Below are positions 16,145-25,785 of a stretch of 64,000 bases of DNA, one piece after another. Below the pieces are notes generated by a model, which saw nothing but the letters and a program-made list of their open reading frames with translations, did not search any database and was not told the DNA's origin. The stretch spans positions 124,001 to 188,000 of the forward strand of contig NZ_FWXH01000002.1 in NCBI RefSeq assembly GCF_900176305.1, written 5' to 3'. Every line of letters begins with the position of its first letter. The first letter of the stretch is position 1. Source of the stretch: Clostridium acidisoli DSM 12555. Lineage in GTDB: Bacteria > Bacillota > Clostridia > Clostridiales > Clostridiaceae. A program made the translations under genes and the position numbers.

Positions 16145-17365
16145 ATGAGAATTTTACATACATCTGATTGGCACCTAGGCAAAAACTTGGAAGGCTATAG
16201 CAGAATTAATGAGCAGCAGGCTTTTCTTAATGATTTCATAAAAATAGTTGAAGATAATAACATTGATTTAATAATTATAGCTGGTGATATTTATGACAGT
16301 GCAAATCCACCAGCTGCAGCTGAAAGAATGTTTTATAATACATTAAAAAGGTTATCTGCCAGTGGCGAGAGAATAACTCTAGTAATAGCTGGTAATCATG
16401 ATAACCCAGATAGATTGGTGGCTGCTGGGCCATTAGCTAGAGATCATGGAATTATTATGGTTGGAACACCAAAGTCAGTTGTTCCTATTGGAGAATACGG
16501 GCAAAATAGAATTCTTAATTCAGGAGAAGGATTTATTGAAGTCGAAATAAATGGTGAAAAGGCCGTGATTCTTACAGTTCCATATCCAAGTGAAAAAAGA
16601 TTAAATGAAGTTTTATATAGTGATATGGATGAAGAAGAAGATAGAGCAAAATCTTATAGCGATAGAATAAAAAAATTATTTGAAAATTTAAGTAAGAATT
16701 ACAGAGAGGACACCATAAATATTGCAGTATCACATTTATTTGCTATGGGAAGTGAAGAAGGAGGATCTGAAAGAAGTATTCAATTAGGTGGAAGTTTTAT
16801 TGTAGATGGAAGCTGTTTTCCTAAAGATGCTCAATATATTGCTTTAGGTCATGTTCATAAGCCACAAATAGTACCAGGTACAAATAAGAGGGCAAGATAT
16901 GCTGGATCACCAATTCACTATAATAAAAAAGAAATTAATTTTAAGAAAAAGTGCTTTATTATAGACGTAAAAGCAAGTGAACAGTGTAAAATTGAAGAAG
17001 TTGAATTTAAAGTGTATAAGCCTATAGAAGTATGGAAGTGTAAGAGTATAGAAGAGGCTATTGATAAATGCAAAGCAAATAGCGAAAAAAACTGCTGGGT
17101 TTATCTGGAAATAGAAACAGATAGATACATAAGAGAAGATGAAATAAAACTAATGAAGAGTTCAAAAAAAGATATTTTAGAAATAATGCCTAAAATAATA
17201 GGTGAAGATAATGTAGAAATAGAAATAAACAGTTTTTCCGAAAAATCTTTTGAAGATATTTTTAAAGAATTTTATTTGAAGGAGAGAAAGGTTGAAGCTA
17301 CTTCAGAGATTGTTGATTTGCTATTATCTATAGTAAAGGAGGGCGAAGAAGATGAAGCCAATTAA
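16145..17365 (+). CDS. sbcD: Exonuclease SbcD
   Basis: Mre11-type nuclease subunit of the SbcCD complex, which cleaves hairpins and blocked DNA ends. The metallophosphoesterase motifs are clear: MRILHTSDWHLGK at the N-terminus, IAGDIYDSANPP, AGNHDNPDR, AVSHLFAMG and ALGHVHKPQ. At 406 residues it is full length. ATG 16145 is chosen because GGGAGGAATAG is well placed; the in-frame ATG at 16127 is too early. The 3' end overlaps sbcC by 14 bases, as usual for this pair. Confidence 0.96.
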   Translation: MRILHTSDWHLGKNLEGYSRINEQQAFLNDFIKIVEDNNIDLIIIAGDIYDSANPPAAAERMFYNTLKRLSASGERITLVIAGNHDNPDRLVAAGPLARDHGIIMVGTPKSVVPIGEYGQNRILNSGEGFIEVEINGEKAVILTVPYPSEKRLNEVLYSDMDEEEDRAKSYSDRIKKLFENLSKNYREDTINIAVSHLFAMGSEEGGSERSIQLGGSFIVDGSCFPKDAQYIALGHVHKPQIVPGTNKRARYAGSPIHYNKKEINFKKKCFIIDVKASEQCKIEEVEFKVYKPIEVWKCKSIEEAIDKCKANSEKNCWVYLEIETDRYIREDEIKLMKSSKKDILEIMPKIIGEDNVEIEINSFSEKSFEDIFKEFYLKERKVEATSEIVDLLLSIVKEGEEDEAN

Positions 17366-20300
17366 ACTTAAAATTAAAGGATTAAATAGTTTTATTGAAA
17401 GTCAAGAAATAAACTTTGAAAAACTAACGGACAAAGGCTTATTTGGCATATTCGGGCCTACAGGTAGTGGTAAATCTACAATATTAGATGGAATTACATT
17501 AGCAATGTATGGAGAAGTATCTAGAAAAAGTACAAACTTCATGAATACAAATTGTGATAGCTTAAATGTAAGTTTTGAATTTCAAATATCATCAAAAGAG
17601 ATAAAAAGATATAGAGTTGAAAGAGAATTTAAGAGAGATAATAGAACGGAAAGTATAAAAAGTAAAGCTGCTAAGATAATTGATATAACAAATGGAACTG
17701 AAATAATTTTAGAGGAAGGTGCAAAACTTGTAACTAAAAAATGTGAAGAAATACTAGGGTTAAAATTAGAGGACTTCACGAGAACAGTAGTTTTGCCTCA
17801 AGGAAAGTTTAGTGAATTCTTAAAATTAGAGGGAAAAGAAAGAAGAAATATGTTAGAGAGGTTATTTAATCTTCAAAAGTATGGTGACAATCTTTCTATT
17901 AAATTAAACAGTAAAATTAAAATAGAGAAAGAACAATCTAATGTATTAGACGGAGAACTAAAGGGCTACCAAGATATTAGTGATGAAATTTTAAGTGAAA
18001 AAAATAATGATTTGTTACATAAAAAAGAGGAATGTACCAAAGGTGAAACGGAATTAAAGTATATAGAGGAACAGTTTAACAAGGGAAAAGAACTATGGGA
18101 TCTTCAAAATGAATTAATTTCTCAATTACAAAGAGAAAATGAACTTAAAGAAAAATCAGGAGAAATAACTGAGAGTGTTAAAAAAGTTAATTTAGGAGAA
18201 AGTGCTTTAAAAGTAAAACCATATATTGATAATTATGAAAGCACTATACGTGAAATTAATTCTGTAAATGAAAAGCTTCAATATTTAAAAAGTAACGTGG
18301 AAAGCATTAAAGAAAAAAAGAATATGGCTGAAATAGCATTAACACACGCTAAAGAAAGAAAAGATAAGGAACTTCCACAATTACAGATAAGTCAGCAGAA
18401 AGTTATTGAAGCTATAGAAGAGAAATCAATATTAAATTCATTAGTAGTGGATAAAAACAACTTAGAAAACAGCATTAGTAAAACTCAGGAAGATTTTAAA
18501 ACTGTAAGTATAAAAATAGAGAAAAGTGAGGACGGTATCAAACAAATCACTAGTAATATAAACATAAAGGATGAAAAAATTGAAGTTTTAAAAATTTCTG
18601 AGGAATATAAACAAAAGGTAACTGAAGGTAAATTAGCTTTAATTAATTACAATAATTTTGCAAGACAAAAAGAACAACTAACTTTAAATAATAAAAACAT
18701 ATTAACTATTATTGAAGCAGTAGAGGTAAACAGTAAGGATTTACTGAAGAAATTAACTGAAAAAGAAAAGTTATTGTCAGCCTTTACTGAAGCACTTACT
18801 AAATCAGAGGATAACTGCCCAGGAGATCAAAACACACTGCTAGATTTGCAAGACAAGTTATTAATTGCAAGAAATAAGTGGAGCAAGCATAAAGAATACA
18901 CTGATAATCTAGATAAGAGTATAGCAACTGTAGAAGTAACAAAAAATGAACTCCAAAATGATTATAAAGAAAAAACTTCACTAGATTTTGAAATTAAGAA
19001 GATAAAAGAGAGTATTCAAAAAATCGAAATTGAAAGCTTAGCTTCTACTTTAAGAAATGGATTGTTGGAAGGTGAAGCCTGCCCAGTTTGTGGATCAACA
19101 AATCATCATTTAGGAGAAGTTATTGTTCATGATTCTGGAAGTTTAGAAAAGTTAAAAATAGATTTAAAAGATTTGGAACAAAAATATAGTTTGTTATGTG
19201 AAAAAATAATAAAAGCTGAAGCTGCTTTAAATAATGAAGAAAAAAATATTGAAGAAAAAGAGCTGAAAATTAATGCTTTAGGGGAGGATTTTAAAGCTAC
19301 AACAGCTACGGCACTCGAAAATAAATTTGAAAATTTAAAGAAGAAAATAAGTGAATTCAATACGAAAAAAGCGGATTTAGAAAAGAACCTTAAAGCTTTA
19401 AATGAAGAAAAAAACAAATTAAATCTAGAATATAATAAAGAAAATACTAAATTAATTGAAAACAAAAGACAGTTAGTAGAACAACAAAAGAGCCTTAAGA
19501 ACATAGAAGAGGAATTACAAAAAATAAATAAAAAATTAATAGCAATAAAAACTGAATTAGGAATTGAGGATATTAATTTAAAAATCCAAGAGATTGCAAA
19601 AAAAGAAAGAGAAAAATCAATACTTGAAAAGGAAATTAAAGCATTAAGAGATAATTTAAAAATTGAGCAACAACAAAGAGATGATTTGAACAAAATACAG
19701 AGTAATCTAAAGGAAATTTTAACAGAAAATAAAACTAAACTTAATGAAAAAATAACGTATATAAAGGAAAAAGAAATATCCATCAAAAACAAGGTGGGAG
19801 ATGTAGAGGACTTAGATAAACTTAAAAACGAAATAGCTGAAAAAATAATTAGAATAAATAAAGTGTATGAGCAATCAGAAAAAAATAAAAATGAAACAGA
19901 AAAACAGTATACCGAATGCAATAATGAAATAATTACAACTCATGGTAAGCTATCAGACTTGAAGGAAAGAAGTATTAGTGACAGAGAAAAGCTTAAAAGT
20001 TCCTTACTTGAGGAGAATATTAAAAGTTTAGAAGAAGTAAAAAATCACTTTATGCCTAAAGAAGAAATTGAAAAATTAAAACATGAAATAGAAGAGTACA
20101 ACAAAGCTCTTAATAAATTATCAGGTACTATAGAAAGCTTAAAGATGAAAATTGGCAGTAGAAACCTTACAGAAGAACAATGGAATGAAGTTCAAAATCA
20201 AAAAGATATTCAAACTAAGGCATTAAAGGCTTTACAGGAGAAAAAAATCAAATTAGAAACAGAAGTTAAAACTATATGTAAAAAACTTTTAGAAAAAAAC

Positions 20301-20846
20301 AAACTCCTAAAGGACAAGGAAAAGTTAGATTATAAATTGGGTCTCTTAGATGATTTAGAAAAATTGTTTAAAGGTAAAAAATTTGTTGAATTTGTTGCAG
20401 CAAATCAATTAAAATACATATCAATTGAAGCATGTAAATGGCTAAAAGAAATTACTTGTGGAAATTATGGATTAGAAGTTGATGAAAATGGTAAATTTTT
20501 AATAAGAGATTACAAAAATGGTGGTGCTAAAAGAGATGCTTCTACTTTATCTGGCGGAGAAACTTTCGTAGCATCTTTAGCATTAGCATTGGCATTATCA
20601 GCTCAAATACAATTAAAAGGAACAGCGCCCTTAGAACTGTTTTTCTTAGATGAAGGTTTTGGAACCTTAGATGATAACTTATTAGAGGTTGTTATGGATT
20701 CACTAGAAAAAATTCATAATGACAAATTATCAATAGGTATAATAAGCCATGTTGAAGCAATAAAAAATAGAGTTCCAATAAAACTTATAGTAACTGCTGC
20801 TGAGGCTGGACTTGGAGGCAGTAAAGTTAAGCTAGAGAGAAGTTAA
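17352..20846 (+). CDS. sbcC: Exonuclease SbcC ATPase
   Basis: Rad50-like SMC ATPase partner of SbcD. Walker A GPTGSGKST is at residues 35-43. Long coiled coils surround the zinc hook CPVC at residues 577-580. The ABC signature LSGGE is at residues 1066-1070 and the Walker B LFFLDEGFGTLDD follows. The total of 1164 residues is typical. The coiled-coil part is extremely rich in K and E codons, which produces spurious long frames on the other strand. It is translationally coupled to sbcD through a 14-base overlap. Confidence 0.97.
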   Translation: MKPIKLKIKGLNSFIESQEINFEKLTDKGLFGIFGPTGSGKSTILDGITLAMYGEVSRKSTNFMNTNCDSLNVSFEFQISSKEIKRYRVEREFKRDNRTESIKSKAAKIIDITNGTEIILEEGAKLVTKKCEEILGLKLEDFTRTVVLPQGKFSEFLKLEGKERRNMLERLFNLQKYGDNLSIKLNSKIKIEKEQSNVLDGELKGYQDISDEILSEKNNDLLHKKEECTKGETELKYIEEQFNKGKELWDLQNELISQLQRENELKEKSGEITESVKKVNLGESALKVKPYIDNYESTIREINSVNEKLQYLKSNVESIKEKKNMAEIALTHAKERKDKELPQLQISQQKVIEAIEEKSILNSLVVDKNNLENSISKTQEDFKTVSIKIEKSEDGIKQITSNINIKDEKIEVLKISEEYKQKVTEGKLALINYNNFARQKEQLTLNNKNILTIIEAVEVNSKDLLKKLTEKEKLLSAFTEALTKSEDNCPGDQNTLLDLQDKLLIARNKWSKHKEYTDNLDKSIATVEVTKNELQNDYKEKTSLDFEIKKIKESIQKIEIESLASTLRNGLLEGEACPVCGSTNHHLGEVIVHDSGSLEKLKIDLKDLEQKYSLLCEKIIKAEAALNNEEKNIEEKELKINALGEDFKATTATALENKFENLKKKISEFNTKKADLEKNLKALNEEKNKLNLEYNKENTKLIENKRQLVEQQKSLKNIEEELQKINKKLIAIKTELGIEDINLKIQEIAKKEREKSILEKEIKALRDNLKIEQQQRDDLNKIQSNLKEILTENKTKLNEKITYIKEKEISIKNKVGDVEDLDKLKNEIAEKIIRINKVYEQSEKNKNETEKQYTECNNEIITTHGKLSDLKERSISDREKLKSSLLEENIKSLEEVKNHFMPKEEIEKLKHEIEEYNKALNKLSGTIESLKMKIGSRNLTEEQWNEVQNQKDIQTKALKALQEKKIKLETEVKTICKKLLEKNKLLKDKEKLDYKLGLLDDLEKLFKGKKFVEFVAANQLKYISIEACKWLKEITCGNYGLEVDENGKFLIRDYKNGGAKRDASTLSGGETFVASLALALALSAQIQLKGTAPLELFFLDEGFGTLDDNLLEVVMDSLEKIHNDKLSIGIISHVEAIKNRVPIKLIVTAAEAGLGGSKVKLERS

Positions 20847-20886
20847 TCACAAAATATAAAACTTTGCATATTGTATAAAAAATTTG

Positions 20887-20914
20887 TTGAATATTATCGA
20901 TTCTAGTGTACAAT
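20887..20914 (+). promoter_or_regulatory. Likely promoter of the PAS-GGDEF-HD-GYP gene
   Basis: TTGAAT (20887-20892), a 16-bp spacer and TACAAT (20909-20914), 78 bp before the start codon. Confidence 0.5.
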
Positions 20915-20939
20915 AAATATTATAAGTGAGGTATTAATA

Positions 20940-20981
20940 GTGTTGAATTACAATTTTAGTAAGACACATTTACGATGGTAG
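20940..20981 (+). CDS. Putative 13-residue leader ORF
   Basis: GTG 20940 to TAG 20979-20981, encoding MLNYNFSKTHLRW, behind GTGAGG. Its stop codon overlaps the Shine-Dalgarno AGGAGG (20980-20985) of the downstream signalling gene, which would allow translational coupling. It is very short, so chance is a real alternative. Confidence 0.3.
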   Translation: MLNYNFSKTHLRW

Positions 20982-20991
20982 GAGGTGAAAA

Positions 20992-23133
20992 ATGTTACGC
21001 TTTATTAAAAGAAAATTTCATTTAGCCTTAAACATTAATAAATATAAATATGAAAGTATTAAAATATTTCTAATATATTTAGCTATAGGGTCATTTTGGA
21101 TTTATTTTTCTGACAAATTGGCTTATAAGCTTGCCGCAAATGACCAGATGCTAGTTACAATTAATATTTATAAAGGATGGGTGTTCGTACTTATAACAGC
21201 AACTATTCTATACGTATTAGTAAGAAATATTTTAAAAAAATTTGAGTATATGGACTACAAGCTTAACGAAAGTTATGAGGAATTAACTGCATCAAATGAA
21301 GAACTTCAGGCATATGTAGAGCAGTTGACTGCATCAGAGGAAGAGTTAAGAATTCAATACGACCAAATTACAATAAGTGAAGAAAAATTAAGGAAAAGTG
21401 AACAAAAAAACATTGCAATTATTAAAGCAATTCCAGATTTATTATTTGTTATTGATAAGAATGGTAAATTTATTGATTCTATGACAAACGATGAAAGTCG
21501 ATTATATGTCCCTAAGGAGCAATTTATTGGAAAAACAATTAGTGAGGTTATGCCAAAGAACATTGTAGAAACAGCTTATGAAAAAATACAATTGGTTCTT
21601 AAGCAGGGGACATTAGAAAACTTTGAGTATATGTTAGAAGGACAATATTTTGAACTCAGAATGGTTAAGAACAACGACAATGAAGTCTTAGCAATATCAA
21701 GAAATATTACAGTGGAAAGAATAAATGAATTAGATTTAAAAATAAGTGAAAATAGATATAAAACTCTTGTAGATGAAATGCTTCAGGGAGTAGCACTTTA
21801 TGAAGGAAGTTCTGAAGATGAGGAAGTTACAAATTATAAACTTGTGAGTGCAAATAAAAGTCATGAAAAATTAACTGGAATAAATACGAAAGAATCTATT
21901 GGAAAGACTATATCCGAATTAATTCCTAAACTTGGCAATGAATATTATGAGCAATTAAGGTATGTTGTTAAAAACGGTAAATCTGTTTATTATGAGAATT
22001 ATTATTTAACTACTGGTTTGTTTCATGGAGTAACAGCATATCAACCCAAAAAACTGCAGCTTGCAGTAATTGTTAATAACATTACTGCAAGAAAACAACT
22101 TCAGGAAAAATTGGAATATCTAAGCTATAATGACCAATTAACAGGCTTATATAATAGAAGATTTTTTGAGGAAGAATTAATAAGAATAGATAATGAAAGA
22201 AATCTGCCGTTAACTGTTATTATGGCAGACGTTAATGGTTTAAAACTTGTGAATGATTCTTTTGGGCATGCAATTGGTGATGAGCTAATTAAAAGGGCGG
22301 CCAAAGTAATAAAAGATGGCTGCAGAGAAGATGATATTGTTGCAAGACTTGCAGGTGATGAATTTGTTGTTTTTTTGAAAAGAACAAACACTGTTGAAGC
22401 TGGACAAATAGTAGATCATATCAAAGAATTGACTTTCAAGGAAAAAGTAGGGTCTATTGATGTATCCATTTCCTTTGGACATGAAACTAAGACGAAAAAA
22501 GATGAAAGTCTTGATGAAGTATTAAAAAAAGCAGAGAATTATATGTACAAGAAAAAATTGTTTGAAAGTCCAGGTATAAGAGGAAAAACTATAAGTACAA
22601 TAATCTCCACACTCAACGAAAAAAATAAAAGAGAAGAAGAACATTCCCTTAGAGTTTCAAAATTATGTGAAGATATGGGTTATGCTTTAAATTTATCAAA
22701 AGATGATATAAATGAATTAAAAACTGTTGGCTTATTACATGATATAGGAAAGATAGCTATTGAAGACAACATATTAAATAAAACTGGAAAACTCACACCT
22801 GAGGAATACGAAGAAATCAAAAGGCATCCAGAAATAGGCTATAGAATTCTTAGCACTGTAAATGAAATGTCAGAAATGGCAGAATATGTGCTTGCTCATC
22901 ATGAAAGATTTGATGGCATGGGATATCCAAAAAAATTAAAAGCTGAACAAATACCACTTCAATCAAGAATAATTACCATAGCAGATAGCTATGATGCTAT
23001 GGTTAGTGAAAGAAGTTATCATTGTGCTTTGTCACAAGAAACTGCAATTCACGAGTTAGAAGTAAATGCAGGTACACAATTTGATGCAAAACTAGTAAAA
23101 GTATTTATTGAAAAAGTATTAAAGAGCAAATAG
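20992..23133 (+). CDS. Membrane PAS-GGDEF-HD-GYP cyclic di-GMP signalling protein
   Basis: Domain order in 713 residues: two membrane segments near residues 23-42 and 63-82, a coiled coil (about 85-140), two PAS-like domains (about 140-245 and 250-365), GGDEF (about 375-530) and HD-GYP (about 535-712). The GGDEF motif is AGDEF at 454-458 with an upstream REDD inhibitory site. The HD-GYP has HD at 583-584, HHERFDGMGYP from 636 and the expected later blocks. It could make or degrade c-di-GMP; the HD-GYP looks fully catalytic. ATG follows AGGAGGTGA. Probably monocistronic. Confidence 0.93.
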   Translation: MLRFIKRKFHLALNINKYKYESIKIFLIYLAIGSFWIYFSDKLAYKLAANDQMLVTINIYKGWVFVLITATILYVLVRNILKKFEYMDYKLNESYEELTASNEELQAYVEQLTASEEELRIQYDQITISEEKLRKSEQKNIAIIKAIPDLLFVIDKNGKFIDSMTNDESRLYVPKEQFIGKTISEVMPKNIVETAYEKIQLVLKQGTLENFEYMLEGQYFELRMVKNNDNEVLAISRNITVERINELDLKISENRYKTLVDEMLQGVALYEGSSEDEEVTNYKLVSANKSHEKLTGINTKESIGKTISELIPKLGNEYYEQLRYVVKNGKSVYYENYYLTTGLFHGVTAYQPKKLQLAVIVNNITARKQLQEKLEYLSYNDQLTGLYNRRFFEEELIRIDNERNLPLTVIMADVNGLKLVNDSFGHAIGDELIKRAAKVIKDGCREDDIVARLAGDEFVVFLKRTNTVEAGQIVDHIKELTFKEKVGSIDVSISFGHETKTKKDESLDEVLKKAENYMYKKKLFESPGIRGKTISTIISTLNEKNKREEEHSLRVSKLCEDMGYALNLSKDDINELKTVGLLHDIGKIAIEDNILNKTGKLTPEEYEEIKRHPEIGYRILSTVNEMSEMAEYVLAHHERFDGMGYPKKLKAEQIPLQSRIITIADSYDAMVSERSYHCALSQETAIHELEVNAGTQFDAKLVKVFIEKVLKSK

Positions 23134-23168
23134 GTAGTCCATCATCTAAGTCTGTCTATTTGCTCTTT
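23121..23168 (+). terminator. Hairpin at the end of the HD-GYP gene
   Basis: AAAGAGCAAATAG (23121-23133, including the stop codon) pairs with CTATTTGCTCTTT (23156-23168). The loop is 22 nt and no clear T-run follows, so termination may be weak. Confidence 0.55.
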
Positions 23169-23472
23169 AATTAAAAATTATATGAATTGTTAATAATATA
23201 TAACTAATTCTTTACAAGAAATACTTAAAATAGACATATGGTTGTCATAAATAAGACCGATAATATAAACATAAAGATTACCCCTTTTAAATATATTTTG
23301 AGCATTTGGTTAACTCCAAATGCTATTTTTTTATTCATGAAAAAAGTTAATGAATAATAATATTGTCTTAATTTATATGTGATATAATATTAATGAAATT
23401 TATGAAAATTGTTATTTGTATAATAAATAATAAGATTTATTATACAAATCATAAAACTATCGGAGGACATAG
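23134..23472. other. Intergenic region between the two GGDEF genes
   Basis: No gene. It holds the right arm of the upstream hairpin, a promoter-like TTGTCA-16-TATAAA at 23242-23269, and a strong intrinsic terminator at 23301-23333 with no gene directly before it. A short RNA of about 55 nt, or an attenuator for the gene at 23473, is possible. No c-di-GMP riboswitch consensus was recognised. Confidence 0.4.
23301..23333 (+). terminator. Orphan intrinsic terminator
   Basis: AGCATTTGG (23301-23309) pairs with CCAAATGCT (23316-23324) around a 6-nt loop, followed by ATTTTTTTA. Confidence 0.85.
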
Positions 23473-25785
23473 ATGAAAAATTTCATTAAATTTGCGAATG
23501 GACTAATAATATTGTCATTTTGTATAATAATATTTTCAATTATTGCAGGGTTGAATAAAAATAATGATGTGATTAAAAATGGAGTTTTAGATGCAAGCAA
23601 TATTAGTAGTAAAGGATCAGCTATTGACCTTAATGGTGAATGGGAATTTTACTTGGGACAATTGGTTTCATCTGACGGGAAAATTCAGAATACAAAAAAC
23701 AAGCAACTTGTTAAAGTACCTTCTAGTTGGACTAAATACAAAGGTAAGGATAATAAAAATTTACCAGTTGATGGCTATGGAGTTTATAGAATAGTTATTA
23801 AAGCTTCAAAAGGAGATAATCTGGCATTAAAAATCCCTCAAATAGGATCTTCATATAATTTATGGCTTAATGGAAAAATTCGATACTCAAGTGGACAAGT
23901 AGGTAAAGATGCTAGTGAATCAAAGCCTAAATGGACAACTAAAGTAGTAAATTTTACTGTAAAAAAAGAATACACGGAAATTATGTTTGAGGTTTCTAAT
24001 TTTCATTATTTTCGAGCAGGAATAACAACACCAATAATTATAGGTACAGAGAATCAGATACAAAAATTAAAATATGATGGACTTTTTTTAGATTCTTCTA
24101 TCTTTGCAGCCTTATCTGTTATGGCTATATTCTTTTTTCTATTGTACATTCTACATACTCATAACAAATCCTACTTTTATTTAGCATTGTTTTCAATTGC
24201 TATAGCTATAAGACCATTACTTTATGGAGAATGTTATTTTAACAATCTGTTTCCAAATATAAACTTTGAAATTGATTCTAAAATTTATCTTGTAAGTTTT
24301 ATAGCAATACAGTTATTCTTTCTTTATTGTTATTATCAATATCAAAATCTATTAAGTAAAAAATTTTTACATATTATTGGGTGGCCATTAATATTAATTA
24401 TTATTGTTGGAGTTATACTTCCAGCAAAAGATATGATGTATACTGTAATTTTATTAGAAATGATGATACCAATAGTAGTTTTAATTTGCATATATTTGTT
24501 TTATATTGCTTATCGCAATAAGTGTGAGGAAGTTGGAATAAATATTTTAAGCGTATTACTGTTATGCTTTTTAGCAATCGTTGATGTTTTAAATAATAGT
24601 GAAATAATAAAATCGAACATTTATTACACCCCTATTGCCATGCTTATAATAACCTTTATACAGACCTTTCTGCAAGTTTGCAAATTTAGAGAAAGTGGAT
24701 TGTTAAATGAAAGATTGGCTTATGAAATTGAAATTAAAAATTTAAAACTTAAATATGAAATAGGACAGAGAGCCCTAACGGAAAAACTCAATAATGGCTT
24801 AAAAGCTATGGTTTCTACATTGGATATTCAAGAATTGCTTGTTGGTATGGCTGATAACTTGTCACGAATTATTGAATTTGATAATATTGTAATAACTTTG
24901 AATGTAGATGAAAATGTTAATATTATAGCAAATAAAGTGGGGAATAACAGTATAAAATGTGTTGAATATAAAGGCAAAATAAACTTTAGCAATGATAATT
25001 TAATTTATGAGGAAACGAAATTTGAACAAGTTCAAATAATAAAACTTCATACTTTAAATGGTAATGAAAAGAATTTAATTGTTAAACCTCTTTATAATAA
25101 AGGAGGACTGCTTTGTGTAATTAAACTTGTACTAAGTTGCAGTAAAGAAATCATAAATAATGATATTATGCAATTAATAAATATATATAGTGAGCAATCT
25201 AGCCTTGCTTTGCAGAATGCAAAATCTTATAAAAAAATAAAAGAACTTGCTATGTATGATGAACTTACTAAAATATATAACAGAAGGTATCTAATGAAAC
25301 TAGGTACGAAAGAATTTAATCTAGCTAGTAATTTTAGTGCAGCAATGCTGGACATAGATTATTTTAAGAGAGTTAATGATACATATGGCCATTTGTTTGG
25401 AGATGTAATAATAAAGACAATTGCTAACATATGCAAGAAATGTATGCCTAAAAATTCAATTATTGGTCGTTATGGAGGAGAAGAATTTATAATATTTTTT
25501 AAGGATATAGAATTTGACGTTGTTTGGCAGTTACTTGAAGAATTAAGGAGAGAAATTGAAAACAACAGTTATTCTTATAACAATAATGAAAGAATTAAAG
25601 TTACTGTCAGTATAGGCGTTGCAGTGCAACAGAAACAGAATGAAAATTTACATAATCTAATAAATAATGCAGACAAGGCGTTATATGAGGCTAAAAATTC
25701 AGGGAGAAATTGTATAATGACATTAAATGAACAAAGAACTACTGTTACTCATAAAATTGAGAAAGCGTGTTATAATGAAGATTGA
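23473..25785 (+). CDS. 7TMR-DISM sensor diguanylate cyclase (GGDEF)
   Basis: Domain order in 770 residues: an N-terminal signal anchor, an extracellular carbohydrate-binding-like 7TMR-DISMED domain (about 45-190, LNGEWEFYLGQL, VPSSWTKY, YNLWLNGK), seven membrane helices (about 210-400), a coiled linker, a GAF-like region (about 435-585) and GGDEF (about 600-755). The active site is GGEEF at 668-672. No RxxD inhibitory site precedes it, unlike the other two cyclases. ATG follows CGGAGG. Its end overlaps the WYL regulator by 11 bases, implying co-transcription. Confidence 0.93.
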   Translation: MKNFIKFANGLIILSFCIIIFSIIAGLNKNNDVIKNGVLDASNISSKGSAIDLNGEWEFYLGQLVSSDGKIQNTKNKQLVKVPSSWTKYKGKDNKNLPVDGYGVYRIVIKASKGDNLALKIPQIGSSYNLWLNGKIRYSSGQVGKDASESKPKWTTKVVNFTVKKEYTEIMFEVSNFHYFRAGITTPIIIGTENQIQKLKYDGLFLDSSIFAALSVMAIFFFLLYILHTHNKSYFYLALFSIAIAIRPLLYGECYFNNLFPNINFEIDSKIYLVSFIAIQLFFLYCYYQYQNLLSKKFLHIIGWPLILIIIVGVILPAKDMMYTVILLEMMIPIVVLICIYLFYIAYRNKCEEVGINILSVLLLCFLAIVDVLNNSEIIKSNIYYTPIAMLIITFIQTFLQVCKFRESGLLNERLAYEIEIKNLKLKYEIGQRALTEKLNNGLKAMVSTLDIQELLVGMADNLSRIIEFDNIVITLNVDENVNIIANKVGNNSIKCVEYKGKINFSNDNLIYEETKFEQVQIIKLHTLNGNEKNLIVKPLYNKGGLLCVIKLVLSCSKEIINNDIMQLINIYSEQSSLALQNAKSYKKIKELAMYDELTKIYNRRYLMKLGTKEFNLASNFSAAMLDIDYFKRVNDTYGHLFGDVIIKTIANICKKCMPKNSIIGRYGGEEFIIFFKDIEFDVVWQLLEELRREIENNSYSYNNNERIKVTVSIGVAVQQKQNENLHNLINNADKALYEAKNSGRNCIMTLNEQRTTVTHKIEKACYNED

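Noticed and set aside
19127-19921. Long minus-strand frame of 264 codons inside sbcC
   Set aside because: It is a shadow of the K/E-rich coiled-coil coding sequence: the predicted product is almost only S, F, L and I, has no ribosome binding site and lies entirely within sbcC.
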